Shown: positions 1 through 8,540, counted from the first letter of the stretch. The stretch is DNA of 64,000 bases from Roseicella aerolata (GCF_020523605.1 NZ_JAJAQI010000035.1:1-64000); one strand, 5' to 3'. Notes: generated from the letters alone by a model not told the origin. Numbers and translations: made by a program.

Positions 1-77
1 CCCGCCGTGATCGCCCCCAGATAGGCCGCGAACCGCGCCTCGCCCGTCCTCGGCCGCCTTGTCTGCCTCTCTACCAT
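1..77 (-). CDS. N-terminus of a putative IS701-family transposase (partial)
   Basis: Minus-strand ATG at 77 with a G-rich Shine-Dalgarno-like stretch just upstream opens a frame of 25 codons that leaves the window still open. The peptide starts MVERQTRRPRTGEARFAAYL. The 'ARFAAYL' segment resembles the start of IS701-type transposases, which commonly read RFxAYxxAL followed by a GHADR motif; that motif would lie just outside the window. It is the next frame after cysG on the same strand, 42 bases beyond the cysG stop. The family call rests on a short match and on the CTAG junction, so it is tentative. Confidence 0.4.
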   Translation of the reverse strand, partial: MVERQTRRPRTGEARFAAYLGAITA

Positions 78-119
78 CCCCCACATATAGGAAGACCGGA
101 AAGCTTTGACACAGTAAGA
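1..119 (-). mobile_element. Edge of an IS701-like insertion sequence (partial)
   Basis: The last 119 bases on the left look like the 5' end of an insertion sequence read on the minus strand: a non-coding terminus (78-119) beginning TCTTACTGTGTCAAAG, then a start codon at 77 and an open frame running off the window. The element would end at 119, directly next to CTAG at 120-123, which also contains the TAG stop of cysG. IS701-family elements duplicate a 4-bp YTAR target (family knowledge) and CTAG fits. The other end and the second CTAG lie outside the window, so this is inference. Confidence 0.45.
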
Positions 120-1448
120 CTAGGTGAGATCGGCCGTCGGGGTGGGAGGCACGCCGCGGCCGGCCAGGGGCACCGCCTGTCCCACCGCCTCGCCGATCAG
201 CAGCAGGGTAGGGCCGCCCCCGGCCCAGCCCGGCGCCTCGGCCGCCACGCTCTCCAGCGTCCCGCGCAGGACGCGCTGCTGCGGCGTGCCGCCATGTTCC
301 ACCACGGCCGCCGGCATGGCCGGGTCCATTCCGTCCGCCACCAGCGCGTCACGGATCTCGGCAATGCGGGCGAGGCCCATATAGATCGCCAGCAGCGTCT
401 TGGGCCGCGCCAGGCCGCGCAGGTCGTGCCGGCTATGGCCGGTCGCCAGCGTCACGGCATGGCCCACGGCGCGGTGGGTCAGCGGGATGCCAGTGGCGGC
501 CGCGCAGGCCGTCGCCGCGGTGATGCCGGGCACGATCTCGAAGGGGATGCCGGCCGCGGCCAGCGCCGCCTCCTCCTCCGCCGCATGGCCGAAGATCATC
601 GGGTCACCACCCTTCAGGCGCACCACCCGCTTGCCTTCCTGCGCCAGTCGCACCAGCAGGGCGCTGATCTCCTCCTGCGGCATGCTGTGATGCGCCCCGG
701 TCTTGCCGACCGCGATGCGCGCGGCGTCGCGGCGGGCCATCTCCAGCGCCGCCTCGCAGCCCAGCCGGTCATGGACGATGACATCCGCCTCCCCCAGTAG
801 CCGGAGGGCGCGGAGCGTCAGCAGGTCCCCCGCGCCCGGCCCGGCGCCGACCAGATGCACAATGCCCGGCGGGGCCGCATCGGCGCGGTCGAGGGCGGCG
901 GCGAAAGCGGCATCCGCCTCCGCCTCCCGCCCCGCCATAGCGAGGTCGGCGGCCGGTCCGGAAAGGGCCGCATCCAGGAAGCGGCGCCGCGCGGCGAGGT
1001 CCGGCAGCCTTCGGCGGACGGCGGCCTTGAAGCGCTCCGCCATGGCGGCCACGCGGCCGATGCCCGGGGGCAGCACCGCCTCGATCCGCTGCCGCATCTG
1101 GCGCGCCAGCACCGGGGCGGCGCCCCCGGTCGAGACCGCGACGGTCATGGGCGCGCGATCGATGACGGCGGGCATCAGGGCGGTGCAGAGCTCCGGCCGG
1201 TCCACCACGTTCACCGGAATGCCGCGGGCGCGGCAGGCCGTGGAGAGGGCCTCGAGTTCCGCAAGCGGGGCATCGGCGCCGCAGGCGAAGGCCACGTCCT
1301 CCAGCAGGTCCGGGGAGAAGGCGGCGGCCTGGCGGATCTCGGCGCCGGCCTGGCGCAGCGGCTCGGCCTTGCGCTCCGCCACCTCGCCGGTGCCGAGCAC
1401 CAGGGCGACGCGGCCGCGCAGCTCAAGGAAGATGGGGAATTGCTGCAT
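120..1448 (-). CDS. cysG: Siroheme synthase CysG (precorrin-2 dehydrogenase/ferrochelatase + uroporphyrinogen-III methyltransferase)
   Basis: 442 aa, the usual length of trifunctional CysG. It turns uroporphyrinogen III into siroheme by two SAM methylations, NAD-dependent oxidation and iron insertion. The N-terminal Rossmann domain (about 1-200) has the dinucleotide motif LGTGEVAERK and the STGG active-site segment. The C-terminal SUMT domain (about 200-430) has VGAGPGAGDLLTLRA, HDRLG and RLKGGDPMIFG. It is the last gene of the nitrate operon, about 100 bases after nrtD. Siroheme is the cofactor of assimilatory nitrite reductase, which explains the location. The stop TAG lies inside the CTAG that abuts a putative IS end, so the native C-terminus may have been altered. 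Confidence 0.95.
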   Translation of the reverse strand: MQQFPIFLELRGRVALVLGTGEVAERKAEPLRQAGAEIRQAAAFSPDLLEDVAFACGADAPLAELEALSTACRARGIPVNVVDRPELCTALMPAVIDRAPMTVAVSTGGAAPVLARQMRQRIEAVLPPGIGRVAAMAERFKAAVRRRLPDLAARRRFLDAALSGPAADLAMAGREAEADAAFAAALDRADAAPPGIVHLVGAGPGAGDLLTLRALRLLGEADVIVHDRLGCEAALEMARRDAARIAVGKTGAHHSMPQEEISALLVRLAQEGKRVVRLKGGDPMIFGHAAEEEAALAAAGIPFEIVPGITAATACAAATGIPLTHRAVGHAVTLATGHSRHDLRGLARPKTLLAIYMGLARIAEIRDALVADGMDPAMPAAVVEHGGTPQQRVLRGTLESVAAEAPGWAGGGPTLLLIGEAVGQAVPLAGRGVPPTPTADLT

Positions 1449-1487
1449 CGGGGAGATGTGGCCGGTGGCAGGCAGGGAGGCAAGCGC

Positions 1488-1506
1488 GAGGGGGCTTTAC
1501 CCCCTC
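1488..1506 (-). other. Intercistronic hairpin between nrtD and cysG
   Basis: Perfect 7-bp inverted repeat (GAGGGGG/CCCCCTC) with a 5-base loop in the 103-base gap between nrtD and cysG. No T-run follows on the minus strand, so it is more likely an mRNA-stability or partial-attenuation structure than a full terminator. Confidence 0.35.
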
Positions 1507-1551
1507 AAACGCCCCCCACGAAGGGGCCCCTGGAACCCTTGAGCTGAACTC

Positions 1552-2355
1552 CTACGCCGCCGCCAGTGCCGGGTTGGCGTGCCGCGCATGCAGGAATTCC
1601 AGCACCGCCGTGCGCGCCGCGACGAAGACAGGGTCGGCGGCGAGCGCCAGCCGGTCCCGCGGCCGCGGCAGGTCCACCTTCAGCACCTCGCCCACCGTGG
1701 CGTTCGGCCCGTTGGTCAGCATGACGATGCGGTCGGAGAGCAGCACGGCCTCGTCCACGTCATGGGTGATCATCACCACGGTGGTGCCGCGGGAGGCATG
1801 GATCTCCATCACCTGGTCCTGCAGATGCGCGCGGGTCAGCGCGTCCAGCGCGCCGAAGGGCTCGTCCAGCAGCAGGACCTTGGGCTTCATGGCCAGCGCC
1901 CGGGCAATGCCGATGCGCTGCTTCATGCCGCCCGAGATCTCCGCCGGGCGCTTGTCCTTCGCGTGCGACATATGGACCAGCGCCAGGTTCTCCAGCACCC
2001 AGTCGTGGCGCTCGGCCCTGCCCATTTTCCGCCCGACGGTCTGGTCCACGGCAAGGCGAACATTCTCGTAGCAGGTCAGCCAGGGCAGCAGGCTGTGGTT
2101 CTGGAAGACCACGGCGCGGTCGGGGCCGGGGCCGTCGATCTCCCTGCCTTCCAGCACCACGCCGCCGGCGGTCGCCGGCAGCAGGCCGGCGATGACGTTC
2201 AGCAGGGTGGACTTGCCGCAGCCGGAATGCCCGATGACGGAGACATACTCCCCGCGGGCGATCTGCAGATCTACCTGCCGCAGCACCGGCACGGGACTCT
2301 TCGGGAACTGGATGGAGAGCTGGGAGATGTCGAGGAAACGGTCGTCGGTCTGCAT
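1552..2355 (-). CDS. nrtD: Nitrate ABC transporter, ATP-binding protein (NrtD/NasD type)
   Basis: 267 aa. This is the ATPase that powers nitrate/nitrite import with NrtB. Walker A GHSGCGKST, Q-loop near FQNHSLLPW, signature ISGGMKQR, Walker B VLLLDEPFGALD and the switch His in ITHDVDEA are all present. The length matches single-domain NrtD/NasD and not NrtC, which carries a fused binding-protein domain. I start at ATG 2355 because the two bases before the overlapping upstream stop make a coupled junction with nrtB; longer frames upstream are shadow sequence inside nrtB. It acts on the cytoplasmic face of the inner membrane. Confidence 0.93.
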   Translation of the reverse strand: MQTDDRFLDISQLSIQFPKSPVPVLRQVDLQIARGEYVSVIGHSGCGKSTLLNVIAGLLPATAGGVVLEGREIDGPGPDRAVVFQNHSLLPWLTCYENVRLAVDQTVGRKMGRAERHDWVLENLALVHMSHAKDKRPAEISGGMKQRIGIARALAMKPKVLLLDEPFGALDALTRAHLQDQVMEIHASRGTTVVMITHDVDEAVLLSDRIVMLTNGPNATVGEVLKVDLPRPRDRLALAADPVFVAARTAVLEFLHARHANPALAAA

Positions 2356-2356
2356 C

Positions 2357-3220
2357 TCAGCTCTCCTGCGTGCCGCGGGTGGCGATGCGCCCGGCGAAGG
2401 CGACGATCCGGTCGAGGCCGAAGCCGACCAGCCCGACATAGACGAGCGCCACGACGATGTCCGAGAGGTTGGAGCTGTTCCAGGCATCCCAGACGAAGAA
2501 GCCGATGCCTACGCCGCCGATCAGCATCTCGGCGGCCACGATCGCCAGCCAGGACAGGCCGATGCCGATGCGGAGCCCGGTGAAGATATAGGGCGCGGCG
2601 GCGGGCAGCACGATCTTCCAGAAGAAGGCCGGGCCGCGCAGGCGGATGACGGCCGCGACATTGCGGTAGTCCTGCGGCACGTTCCGCACGCCGACCGCGG
2701 TGTTGATGATCACCGGCCAGACCGAGGTGATGAAGATCACGAAGATCGCGCTGGGCTGCGCTTCCCGGAAGGCGGCCAGCGACAGGGGCAGCCAGGCGAG
2801 CGGCGGGACGGTGCGCAGCACCTGGAAGATGGGGTCAAGGCCCCGCATGGCGAAGGGCGAGGTGCCGATCAGCAGGCCGGTCAGCACGCCGACCACGCCG
2901 GCGATGGCGAAGCCGAGCGCGACGCGCTGCAGGCTGGCCGCGAGGTGCCAGAACAACCCCTTGTCCAGCCCGCCCCGATCGAAGAAGGGATCGACGATCA
3001 GGTCGTAGCTGTCCGCCCAGACCTTGGAGGGGGGTGGCAGCGTCGCGCCCGGGCCGCTCGCCAGGAACTCCCACAGTCCGAGGAAGGCCAGCAGGATCAG
3101 CACCGGCGGCAGGAGATTCGCCAGCACCGGGGCGAGCCGGGAGGGCCTCGGCAGCGCCGTGAGCACGGGCCGGGAGAGCTGCGCCGGCGCCGGGGCCGGC
3201 TTGGTGGAGACAGCGTTCAT
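2357..3220 (-). CDS. nrtB: Nitrate ABC transporter permease NrtB
   Basis: 287 aa, a BPD-type permease of the NrtB/SsuC family with about six membrane helices starting near residue 35 (LLPPVLILLAFLGLWEFLA). The EAA loop that contacts the ATPase is around residues 180-215 (AAVIRLRGPAFFWKIVLPAA). The N-terminus is proline/alanine-rich and cytosolic. The gene is separated by one base from nrtA upstream and one base from nrtD downstream, so the three are surely co-translated. Its role is the transmembrane channel for nitrate. Confidence 0.93.
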   Translation of the reverse strand: MNAVSTKPAPAPAQLSRPVLTALPRPSRLAPVLANLLPPVLILLAFLGLWEFLASGPGATLPPPSKVWADSYDLIVDPFFDRGGLDKGLFWHLAASLQRVALGFAIAGVVGVLTGLLIGTSPFAMRGLDPIFQVLRTVPPLAWLPLSLAAFREAQPSAIFVIFITSVWPVIINTAVGVRNVPQDYRNVAAVIRLRGPAFFWKIVLPAAAPYIFTGLRIGIGLSWLAIVAAEMLIGGVGIGFFVWDAWNSSNLSDIVVALVYVGLVGFGLDRIVAFAGRIATRGTQES

Positions 3221-3221
3221 C

Positions 3222-4490
3222 TCAGGCGCCCGCGAGCTTCTTGATGGCGAGGGAGGCGAGGTAGGCGGCCGGGTTCTCCGGATCGAAGACCTTGCCGTCG
3301 AAGAAGGTCTCGCGGCCGCGGCTGGTGCCGGTGGGCGTCTCGCCGGGCTTCACGCCGGCCCGCTCGGCGGCCTGGCGCCACAGGCCCTCGCGGTTCACCT
3401 GGGTGATCAGGGCCCGGGTGTCCGTGCCCTCCGGCAGCACGCCCCAGCGGATGTCCTCGGTCAGGAACCAGAGGTCGTGGCTGGGGAAGGGGTAGCTGGC
3501 ATGGTCGCGCCAGAACTTCATCAGCAGCGGGCTGTCCGCGACCCTGCGGCCGTCGCCGTAGTCGATGTTGCCGAGGCTGCGCTGCAGGATGTCGGCGACC
3601 GGCACGTTGAACCAGGCGCGGCGGCCGATGATGGCGCACATTTCCTGCTTGTTTGCCGGCTCGTCGCACCAGCGCGCCGCCTCGATCACCGCGGCGGTCA
3701 GCGCGACGGCGGCGTTCGGGTGCTTCTCCACCCAGTCGGCGCGCAGGCCGAGCGACTTCTCCGGATGGTCCTTCCACAGCTCGCCGGTCACGGCGGCGGT
3801 GAAGCCGATCTTCTGGTTCACCAGCTGGTCGTTCCAGGGCTCGCCGACGCAGAAGGCGTCCATGGTGCCGACCTTCATGTTCGCCACCATCTGCGGCGGC
3901 GGCACGACGATGGTCTGCACCTCCTTGTCCGGGTCGATGCCGGCGGCGGCCAGCCAGTAGCGGATCCAGAGATCATGCGTGCCGCCGCGGAAGGTCATGG
4001 CGACCTTGCTCTCGGCGGTGAGGGCGCGCTTCAGGGCGGAGGCGTCGATGCTCGGCTTCAGCCCCTTGTGCTTTTCGGCAACCGAGATGGCCTGGCCATT
4101 GGTGTTCAGCCGTGCCGTGATCACCATCGGCACCGGCTGGCTGTTCTGGGTGATGCGCCCGGCCGTCATCAGATAGGGCATGGGCGTCAGGATATGCGCG
4201 CCGTCAATGCCGCCCCGCTCGCCGCCCAGCACCAGGTTGTCGCGGGTCGCGCCCCAGCTCGCCTGCTTCGCTACCTCGACATCCGGCATGCCGTGCCTGG
4301 CGAAGAAGCCTTTTTCCTTCGCGATGATCAGCGGGCTGGCATCGGTCAGGGCGATGTAGCCGAGCACCGCCTTCCGCAGCTCGGGTGTCGTATTCGCCTG
4401 TGCGAAGGCGCCGCGCGGCGTGGCGGCACGGGCGGCGGCGAGCAATGCGGCGGTGGCGGCAATCGCCTTGCGGCGGGTCGGCAGGGTCAT
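3222..4490 (-). CDS. nrtA: Nitrate ABC transporter substrate-binding protein NrtA
   Basis: 422 aa CmpA/NrtA-family periplasmic receptor. It has an export leader with twin Arg (TRRKAIAATAALLAAARA), so Tat export is possible, ending near FAQA. Family features include LGYIALTDASPLIIAKEKGFF near the N-terminus of the mature protein, the ligand-pocket segment SWGATRDNL, DLWIRYWLAAAGIDPDKEV and DAFCVGEPWN. Start ATG 4490 is chosen because it overlaps the nasS stop (ATGA) and precedes the leader; upstream in-frame sequence is nasS shadow. It delivers nitrate to NrtB/NrtD. Confidence 0.93.
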   Translation of the reverse strand: MTLPTRRKAIAATAALLAAARAATPRGAFAQANTTPELRKAVLGYIALTDASPLIIAKEKGFFARHGMPDVEVAKQASWGATRDNLVLGGERGGIDGAHILTPMPYLMTAGRITQNSQPVPMVITARLNTNGQAISVAEKHKGLKPSIDASALKRALTAESKVAMTFRGGTHDLWIRYWLAAAGIDPDKEVQTIVVPPPQMVANMKVGTMDAFCVGEPWNDQLVNQKIGFTAAVTGELWKDHPEKSLGLRADWVEKHPNAAVALTAAVIEAARWCDEPANKQEMCAIIGRRAWFNVPVADILQRSLGNIDYGDGRRVADSPLLMKFWRDHASYPFPSHDLWFLTEDIRWGVLPEGTDTRALITQVNREGLWRQAAERAGVKPGETPTGTSRGRETFFDGKVFDPENPAAYLASLAIKKLAGA

Positions 4491-5614
4491 CGGCGGGTCT
4501 CCGGCAGGTCGGCAGGGGGCGGGCTGGGGGTGGGGGGCTCGACCTCCCGCAGGCGGGCGGCGGCGGCGCGCCAGATGTCCTGGCGCCAGGGGGCGAGGGC
4601 GGTGGCCTCGGCGAAGCTGTCCGGCACATGGCCCCAGCGGCGCATCTGCCGCAGCCACCAGGCGGCCTGGTCGCGGCGCGGCAGGGTGGCGGTGCGGAAG
4701 TACAGCGGCGCAGCCTGCAGCATTCCCTCCGCCGTGCCCTCGAAGGCCGCCGCGATCTCCGCTGCGCCGAGGGCGGGAAAGAGCCGGCGCTGCAGGATAT
4801 GGACCGCTTCGGCCCGGTTCTCCGGCTCATCCAGCCAGCGGGTCGCGGCGATGACGGCGGCGGTGCAGGCGATGGCGCTTTCCGGATCCTGCAGCGCATA
4901 GCCGGCGGCGAAGGCCAGGACCTTCTCCGGATGGTTCGGCCAGATATCGCCGGAGGAGAGGGCGATGGTGCCGAGGCCGAGTTCCACGGCATGGCTGCCC
5001 CAGGGCTCGCCGGCGCAGAAGCCGTCGATCGCGCCATCGGCCAGGCGTTGGGCGCAGAGCGGCGGCGGCACCACGACGAGGCGCAGGTCGCGGTCCGGAT
5101 CGAGCCCCGCCGAGGCCAGCCACCAGCGCAGCAGGTAGTTGTGCGAGGAGTAGGGGAAGACGATGGCGAGCGTCACCGGCCGGCCCTGGCTTGCCCGGCG
5201 GCGGGCGACGGCGGCGAAGGCCTGGGCCGGGAGCGGGCGGGGGAAGCGGCCGATCTCGGCGGCCAGCGGCCTGGACAGCGTCAGCGTATTGCCATTGGCG
5301 CCGAGCCCGGCGCCGACCGTCACCTGCGCCCCGACCCCATCCAGCCCCGCGGCGAGGGCGATCGGCATCGGGCCGAGGAGTTGCGCGGCGTCCAGAGCGC
5401 CGAAGGCCAGCTTGTCCCGGATGGCGGCCCAGGCGCCCTCGGCGGAGAGGGCGACGCGCAGCCCGACCGCGTCGAACAGGCCGAGCTCCTCGGCCACCAG
5501 CAGCGGCGCCGCATCGGTGAGCTGGACGAAGCCCAGGCGGAGCGTCCTGAGCGCCGGGCGGCGCCGGGCGGGACGGCCAAGGGGGGCTTCGGGGTCCACG
5601 GTATCGGATGGCAC
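4487..5614 (-). CDS. nasS: Nitrate sensor NasS (NrtA-like cytoplasmic protein)
   Basis: 375 aa, homologous to NrtA (shared motifs FVQLTDAAPLLVAEELGLF, GAWAAIRDKL, DGFCAGEPWG, NHPEKVLAF) but without a signal peptide, as expected for NasS. In known NasS-NasT systems NasS binds the antiterminator NasT and releases it when nitrate or nitrite is present. I place the start at GTG 5614: a strong GGAGGT sits 8 bases upstream, and the earlier TTG at 5746 has none and would add a non-family Pro/Arg-rich stretch. It overlaps nrtA by 4 bases. nasT lies upstream after a 230-base gap. Confidence 0.87.
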   Translation of the reverse strand: MPSDTVDPEAPLGRPARRRPALRTLRLGFVQLTDAAPLLVAEELGLFDAVGLRVALSAEGAWAAIRDKLAFGALDAAQLLGPMPIALAAGLDGVGAQVTVGAGLGANGNTLTLSRPLAAEIGRFPRPLPAQAFAAVARRRASQGRPVTLAIVFPYSSHNYLLRWWLASAGLDPDRDLRLVVVPPPLCAQRLADGAIDGFCAGEPWGSHAVELGLGTIALSSGDIWPNHPEKVLAFAAGYALQDPESAIACTAAVIAATRWLDEPENRAEAVHILQRRLFPALGAAEIAAAFEGTAEGMLQAAPLYFRTATLPRRDQAAWWLRQMRRWGHVPDSFAEATALAPWRQDIWRAAAARLREVEPPTPSPPPADLPETRR

Positions 5615-5844
5615 GCGGGCGGACCTCCGGCCGGGAAGGCCAGATGCGGACCGCCATTGGACCGCGGGTAGCGGATACGCGAGACCGGCGGGGTCACCCC
5701 TGCGCCCGGCCGGCCTGCGCCATTGCAGTCCACCGCGCTGCAGCAAGGAAACCGGAGTGGTCGGCAGCCGTCAAGCTAATTGCGATGATATTGAGCAGAA
5801 ATCCCCCGAAAAAGCCATACATGCTTATATCATGCGCATAATGA
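5615..5844 (-). other. nasT-nasS intercistronic region / possible leader
   Basis: 230 bases between the nasT stop and the nasS start on the minus strand, much AT-richer near nasT than the surroundings. NasT-type ANTAR proteins bind RNA leaders with two small stem-loops that flank a terminator (family knowledge). There are several short stems here (for example GGGGT-ga-CCCC around 5690) but I could not identify a convincing pair of hexanucleotide-loop stems. It may hold the operon's internal promoter or the NasT target. Confidence 0.3.
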
Positions 5845-6438
5845 CTAATTTTTGCTCAAAACCGTGGCGGCGACACTCCCCAGCTTCTGCCCCTTGTCCA
5901 TCGCCATCCGCCGCAGCCGCCGATAAGCCTCCGGCTCGGAAAGTTTGTGCTTCTGCATCAGCACGGTCTTGGCGCGGTCGATCAGCCGCCGCTCCTCCAG
6001 ATCCTGCCGGACCGAAGCCAATTCCTCCCGCAGGGCCTGGTGGGCCCGGAAGCGGCGGATCGCCACCTCGATCACCGGCCGGACGCGCGCCGGCGCCAAG
6101 CCCTCCACCACATAGGCGGCAACGCCTGCCTCCAGCGCCGCCTCGATCTGCTCGGGCTCGGCCTTTTCGGCAAACAGGACAACCGGCCGCGGTTCGTCCC
6201 GGTTCAAGGCACGCATGCCCTCCAACTCGTCGCGGGAGGGGTCGTCCAGCCCGCAGACGATGACATCGGCGCCGGACTCCCGCACGGACTGCGTCAGGTC
6301 GGAGGTCCCGGCCGTGATCCCGACCACCATGCACCCGGCCGCGACGAGCCCGGCCTGGACGGCTGCGGCGCGGTCGCTGTCACTGTCCACAAGCAAGACG
6401 CGCAGAGCTTCGGCCCCCTGGTACGCTGAAGCGACCAT
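5845..6438 (-). CDS. nasT: Nitrate-responsive antiterminator NasT (receiver + ANTAR)
   Basis: 197 aa. The N-terminal receiver-like domain (about 10-125; RVLLVDSDSDRA, KAEPEQ) is followed by a helical linker and a C-terminal ANTAR RNA-binding domain (about 135-195; LIDRAKTVLMQKHKLSEPEA, YRRLRRMAMD). In characterised systems NasT binds two-hairpin leader RNAs and prevents termination of nitrate assimilation transcripts, with NasS as its nitrate-controlled antagonist. ATG 6438 is preceded by GGGAGG at good spacing; longer in-frame starts lack this. It is the first gene of the minus-strand nas operon. Confidence 0.92.
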   Translation of the reverse strand: MVASAYQGAEALRVLLVDSDSDRAAAVQAGLVAAGCMVVGITAGTSDLTQSVRESGADVIVCGLDDPSRDELEGMRALNRDEPRPVVLFAEKAEPEQIEAALEAGVAAYVVEGLAPARVRPVIEVAIRRFRAHQALREELASVRQDLEERRLIDRAKTVLMQKHKLSEPEAYRRLRRMAMDKGQKLGSVAATVLSKN

Positions 6439-7080
6439 GCGGTGCCTCCCTCCCCGGAAAGCTGCGGCGCACGGACTCGTCCTTCCAAGGCACGGATCGT
6501 GCCGCGATACGGAGGCAGTGATTGCCTGGCCGGCCGGGGGCGATGGCAGCGGGGCGGAAGCCCGCTGCGTCAATGCCTTGCACGTCCCGCCCCGCCGGGC
6601 ATGGCTGCCGCGAGTCCGGCGGCCGGTCCCGCTGCTGCTCAGGTGGAAGGCGGCCCTGCCCGCCCCATGCGCATCCTGCCGCTCCCGGCATCACACGGCA
6701 GCCGGGGGCCATTGCCCGGCCGCCTGTGGAGCGGCGGCGGATGCGCCTCGGCCCCGGGCTTCGGTGTGGAGAACCGCCCCGGTTCCCGAACCATGGTCGG
6801 GAGCGATCGCGTGGCGCAGCAGGCGCCGGATGCGGTCCCCGCGCGCCAGGGAGCAGCCCTTCGGCCTTGTCGAAGCTGCGATGCCGGATCAGGACAGGCT
6901 GGTGACCACTGGCGGTCACGTCCTGCGTCGCGGGCGGGCTGCCTCGCATCTTGCGCCGGTCGCCCGCCCCGTCATGCTCGGGCCTGCCCCGTGCCGGGCT
7001 GGGAAGGGCCGCGCATGGCCTGGCCAGGGCGGAATTCGCGCGTGGGACGTCGCCCGGGCGACACCGAAATGAGGACATGG
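6439..7080. other. 642-base intergenic region between nasT and an amidohydrolase gene
   Basis: Divergent intergenic region that should carry the nas operon promoter (minus) and the promoter of the M20 hydrolase (plus). Open frames on both strands cross it, but none shows a ribosome site or recognisable protein features. No clear sigma-70 or sigma-54 site was found by eye. Confidence 0.4.
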
Positions 7081-8508
7081 ATGCAGAATACCGAGGAGAT
7101 CTGGCGCCTGGTCGACGCCAAGAGGGCCGATTTCGAGGATCTCTCCGACCGGGTCTGGCACATGCCGGAACTCGCCTATACCGAGACGCGCTCCTGCGCC
7201 GAACACACGGCGATGCTGCGCGCGCAGGGCTTCCGGGTGACCGAACAGGTCGCGGGCATCCCGACCGCGGTGATGGGCGAAGCGGGGGAGGGCGGCCCGG
7301 TCATTGCCATCCTCGGCGAGTATGACGCGCTCCCCGGTCTCTCCCAGGAGGCCGGTGTCGCGGAACCGCGGCCGCTGCCGGGGCCCGGCTTCGGCCATGG
7401 CTGCGGGCACAACCTGCTCGGCGCCGCCTCCCTGCTCGCCGCGACCGCGGTGAAGGACTGGCTGGCGGCGAATGGCCTGCCCGGCCGCGTGTGCTATTAC
7501 GGCTGCCCGGCCGAGGAAGGCGGCGCCGCCAAGGGCTTCATGGTGCGTGACGGCGCCTTCCGCGATGTGGACATCGCCATCTCCTGGCACCCCGCCGCCT
7601 TCGCCGCGGTGCAGGAGGCGGTGTCGCTGGCCAATACCCGCATCGATTTCAGCTTCACCGGCCGCGCCAGCCATGCCGCCGCGGCGCCGCATCTCGGCCG
7701 CAGCGCGCTGGATGCCGTCGAGCTGATGAATGTCGGCGTGAACTACATGCGCGAGCACATGCCGAGCGACGCGCGCATCCACTACGCCTATCTGGATGCC
7801 GGCGGCGTCGCGCCGAATGTGGTGCAGCCGACCGCCAAGGTGCGCTACCTCATCCGCGCGCGGGACCTGGTCGAGCTGCGCCGGCTGATCGAGCGCGTGC
7901 GCAGGATCGCCGACGGCGCCGCGCTGATGACCGAGACCAAGGTGGCAGCGAAGGTGGTCAGCGGCGTCTCCAACCTGCTCGGCAACCTGCCGCTCGAGAA
8001 GGCGATGCAGGCGAATCTCGAGCGCCTCGGCCCGCCGCCCTTCGACGAGGCCGACCGCGCCAGGGCCGCGGAGTTCCAGGCGACGCTGACCGAGGAGGAT
8101 ATCGCCGCCTCCTGGCGGCGGATCGGCCTGCCGATGCGGAAAGGCGTCTCGCTCTGCGACGTGGTGGTGCCGCTGGAGGTGAGGGGCGCGCCGATGGTGG
8201 GCTCGACCGATGTCGGCGATGTCTCCTGGGTGGTGCCGACGGTGCAGGCGCGCGGCGCGACCCATGCCATCGGCACGCCGGGCCATTCCTGGCAACTCAC
8301 GGCGCAGGGCATGCTGCCGGCGGCGCATAAGGGAATGGTGCATGTGGCGAAGGTGATGGCCGGCACGGCGGTGGACTGCCTGCGCGACCCGGCGCTGGTG
8401 GAGGCCGCCAAGGCCGAGCTGGCGACGCGCACCGCGGGCTGCCCCTATGAGCCGGTGCTGTCGCCGGAGGTGCAGCCGCCCTTCGACATGTCGAAGACGG
8501 CGGCCTGA
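7081..8508 (+). CDS. M20-family amidohydrolase (AbgB-like)
   Basis: 475 aa, close in length to E. coli AbgB (p-aminobenzoyl-glutamate hydrolase B subunit). Metal-site motifs of the M20D group are present: GEYDALPGLSQ, GHGCGHN, CPAEEGG, and the AbgB-type segment GSTDVGDVSWVVP; a dimerisation domain sits near residues 190-300 (GRASHAAAAP). It probably hydrolyses the amide of an acylated amino acid or aryl-glutamate in the cytoplasm. I start at ATG 7081 (TGAGGA upstream) rather than ATG 7069, which has no ribosome site. No AbgA or AbgT partner is adjacent, so the substrate is unknown. Confidence 0.85.
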   Translation: MQNTEEIWRLVDAKRADFEDLSDRVWHMPELAYTETRSCAEHTAMLRAQGFRVTEQVAGIPTAVMGEAGEGGPVIAILGEYDALPGLSQEAGVAEPRPLPGPGFGHGCGHNLLGAASLLAATAVKDWLAANGLPGRVCYYGCPAEEGGAAKGFMVRDGAFRDVDIAISWHPAAFAAVQEAVSLANTRIDFSFTGRASHAAAAPHLGRSALDAVELMNVGVNYMREHMPSDARIHYAYLDAGGVAPNVVQPTAKVRYLIRARDLVELRRLIERVRRIADGAALMTETKVAAKVVSGVSNLLGNLPLEKAMQANLERLGPPPFDEADRARAAEFQATLTEEDIAASWRRIGLPMRKGVSLCDVVVPLEVRGAPMVGSTDVGDVSWVVPTVQARGATHAIGTPGHSWQLTAQGMLPAAHKGMVHVAKVMAGTAVDCLRDPALVEAAKAELATRTAGCPYEPVLSPEVQPPFDMSKTAA

Positions 8509-8517
8509 CCGGCCTTT

Positions 8518-8540
8518 CCTCCCCCGCGTCGCGGGGGAGG
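8518..8540. terminator. GC hairpin between convergent genes
   Basis: Perfect 10-bp stem (CCTCCCCCGC/GCGGGGGAGG) with a 3-base loop just after the amidohydrolase stop and before the convergent SRAP gene. No U-tract, so it is at best a weak bidirectional terminator. Confidence 0.45.

Noticed and set aside
5615-5844. A defined NasT antitermination target
   Set aside because: I could not find two stems with suitable hexanucleotide loops by eye, so only a possible leader is listed.
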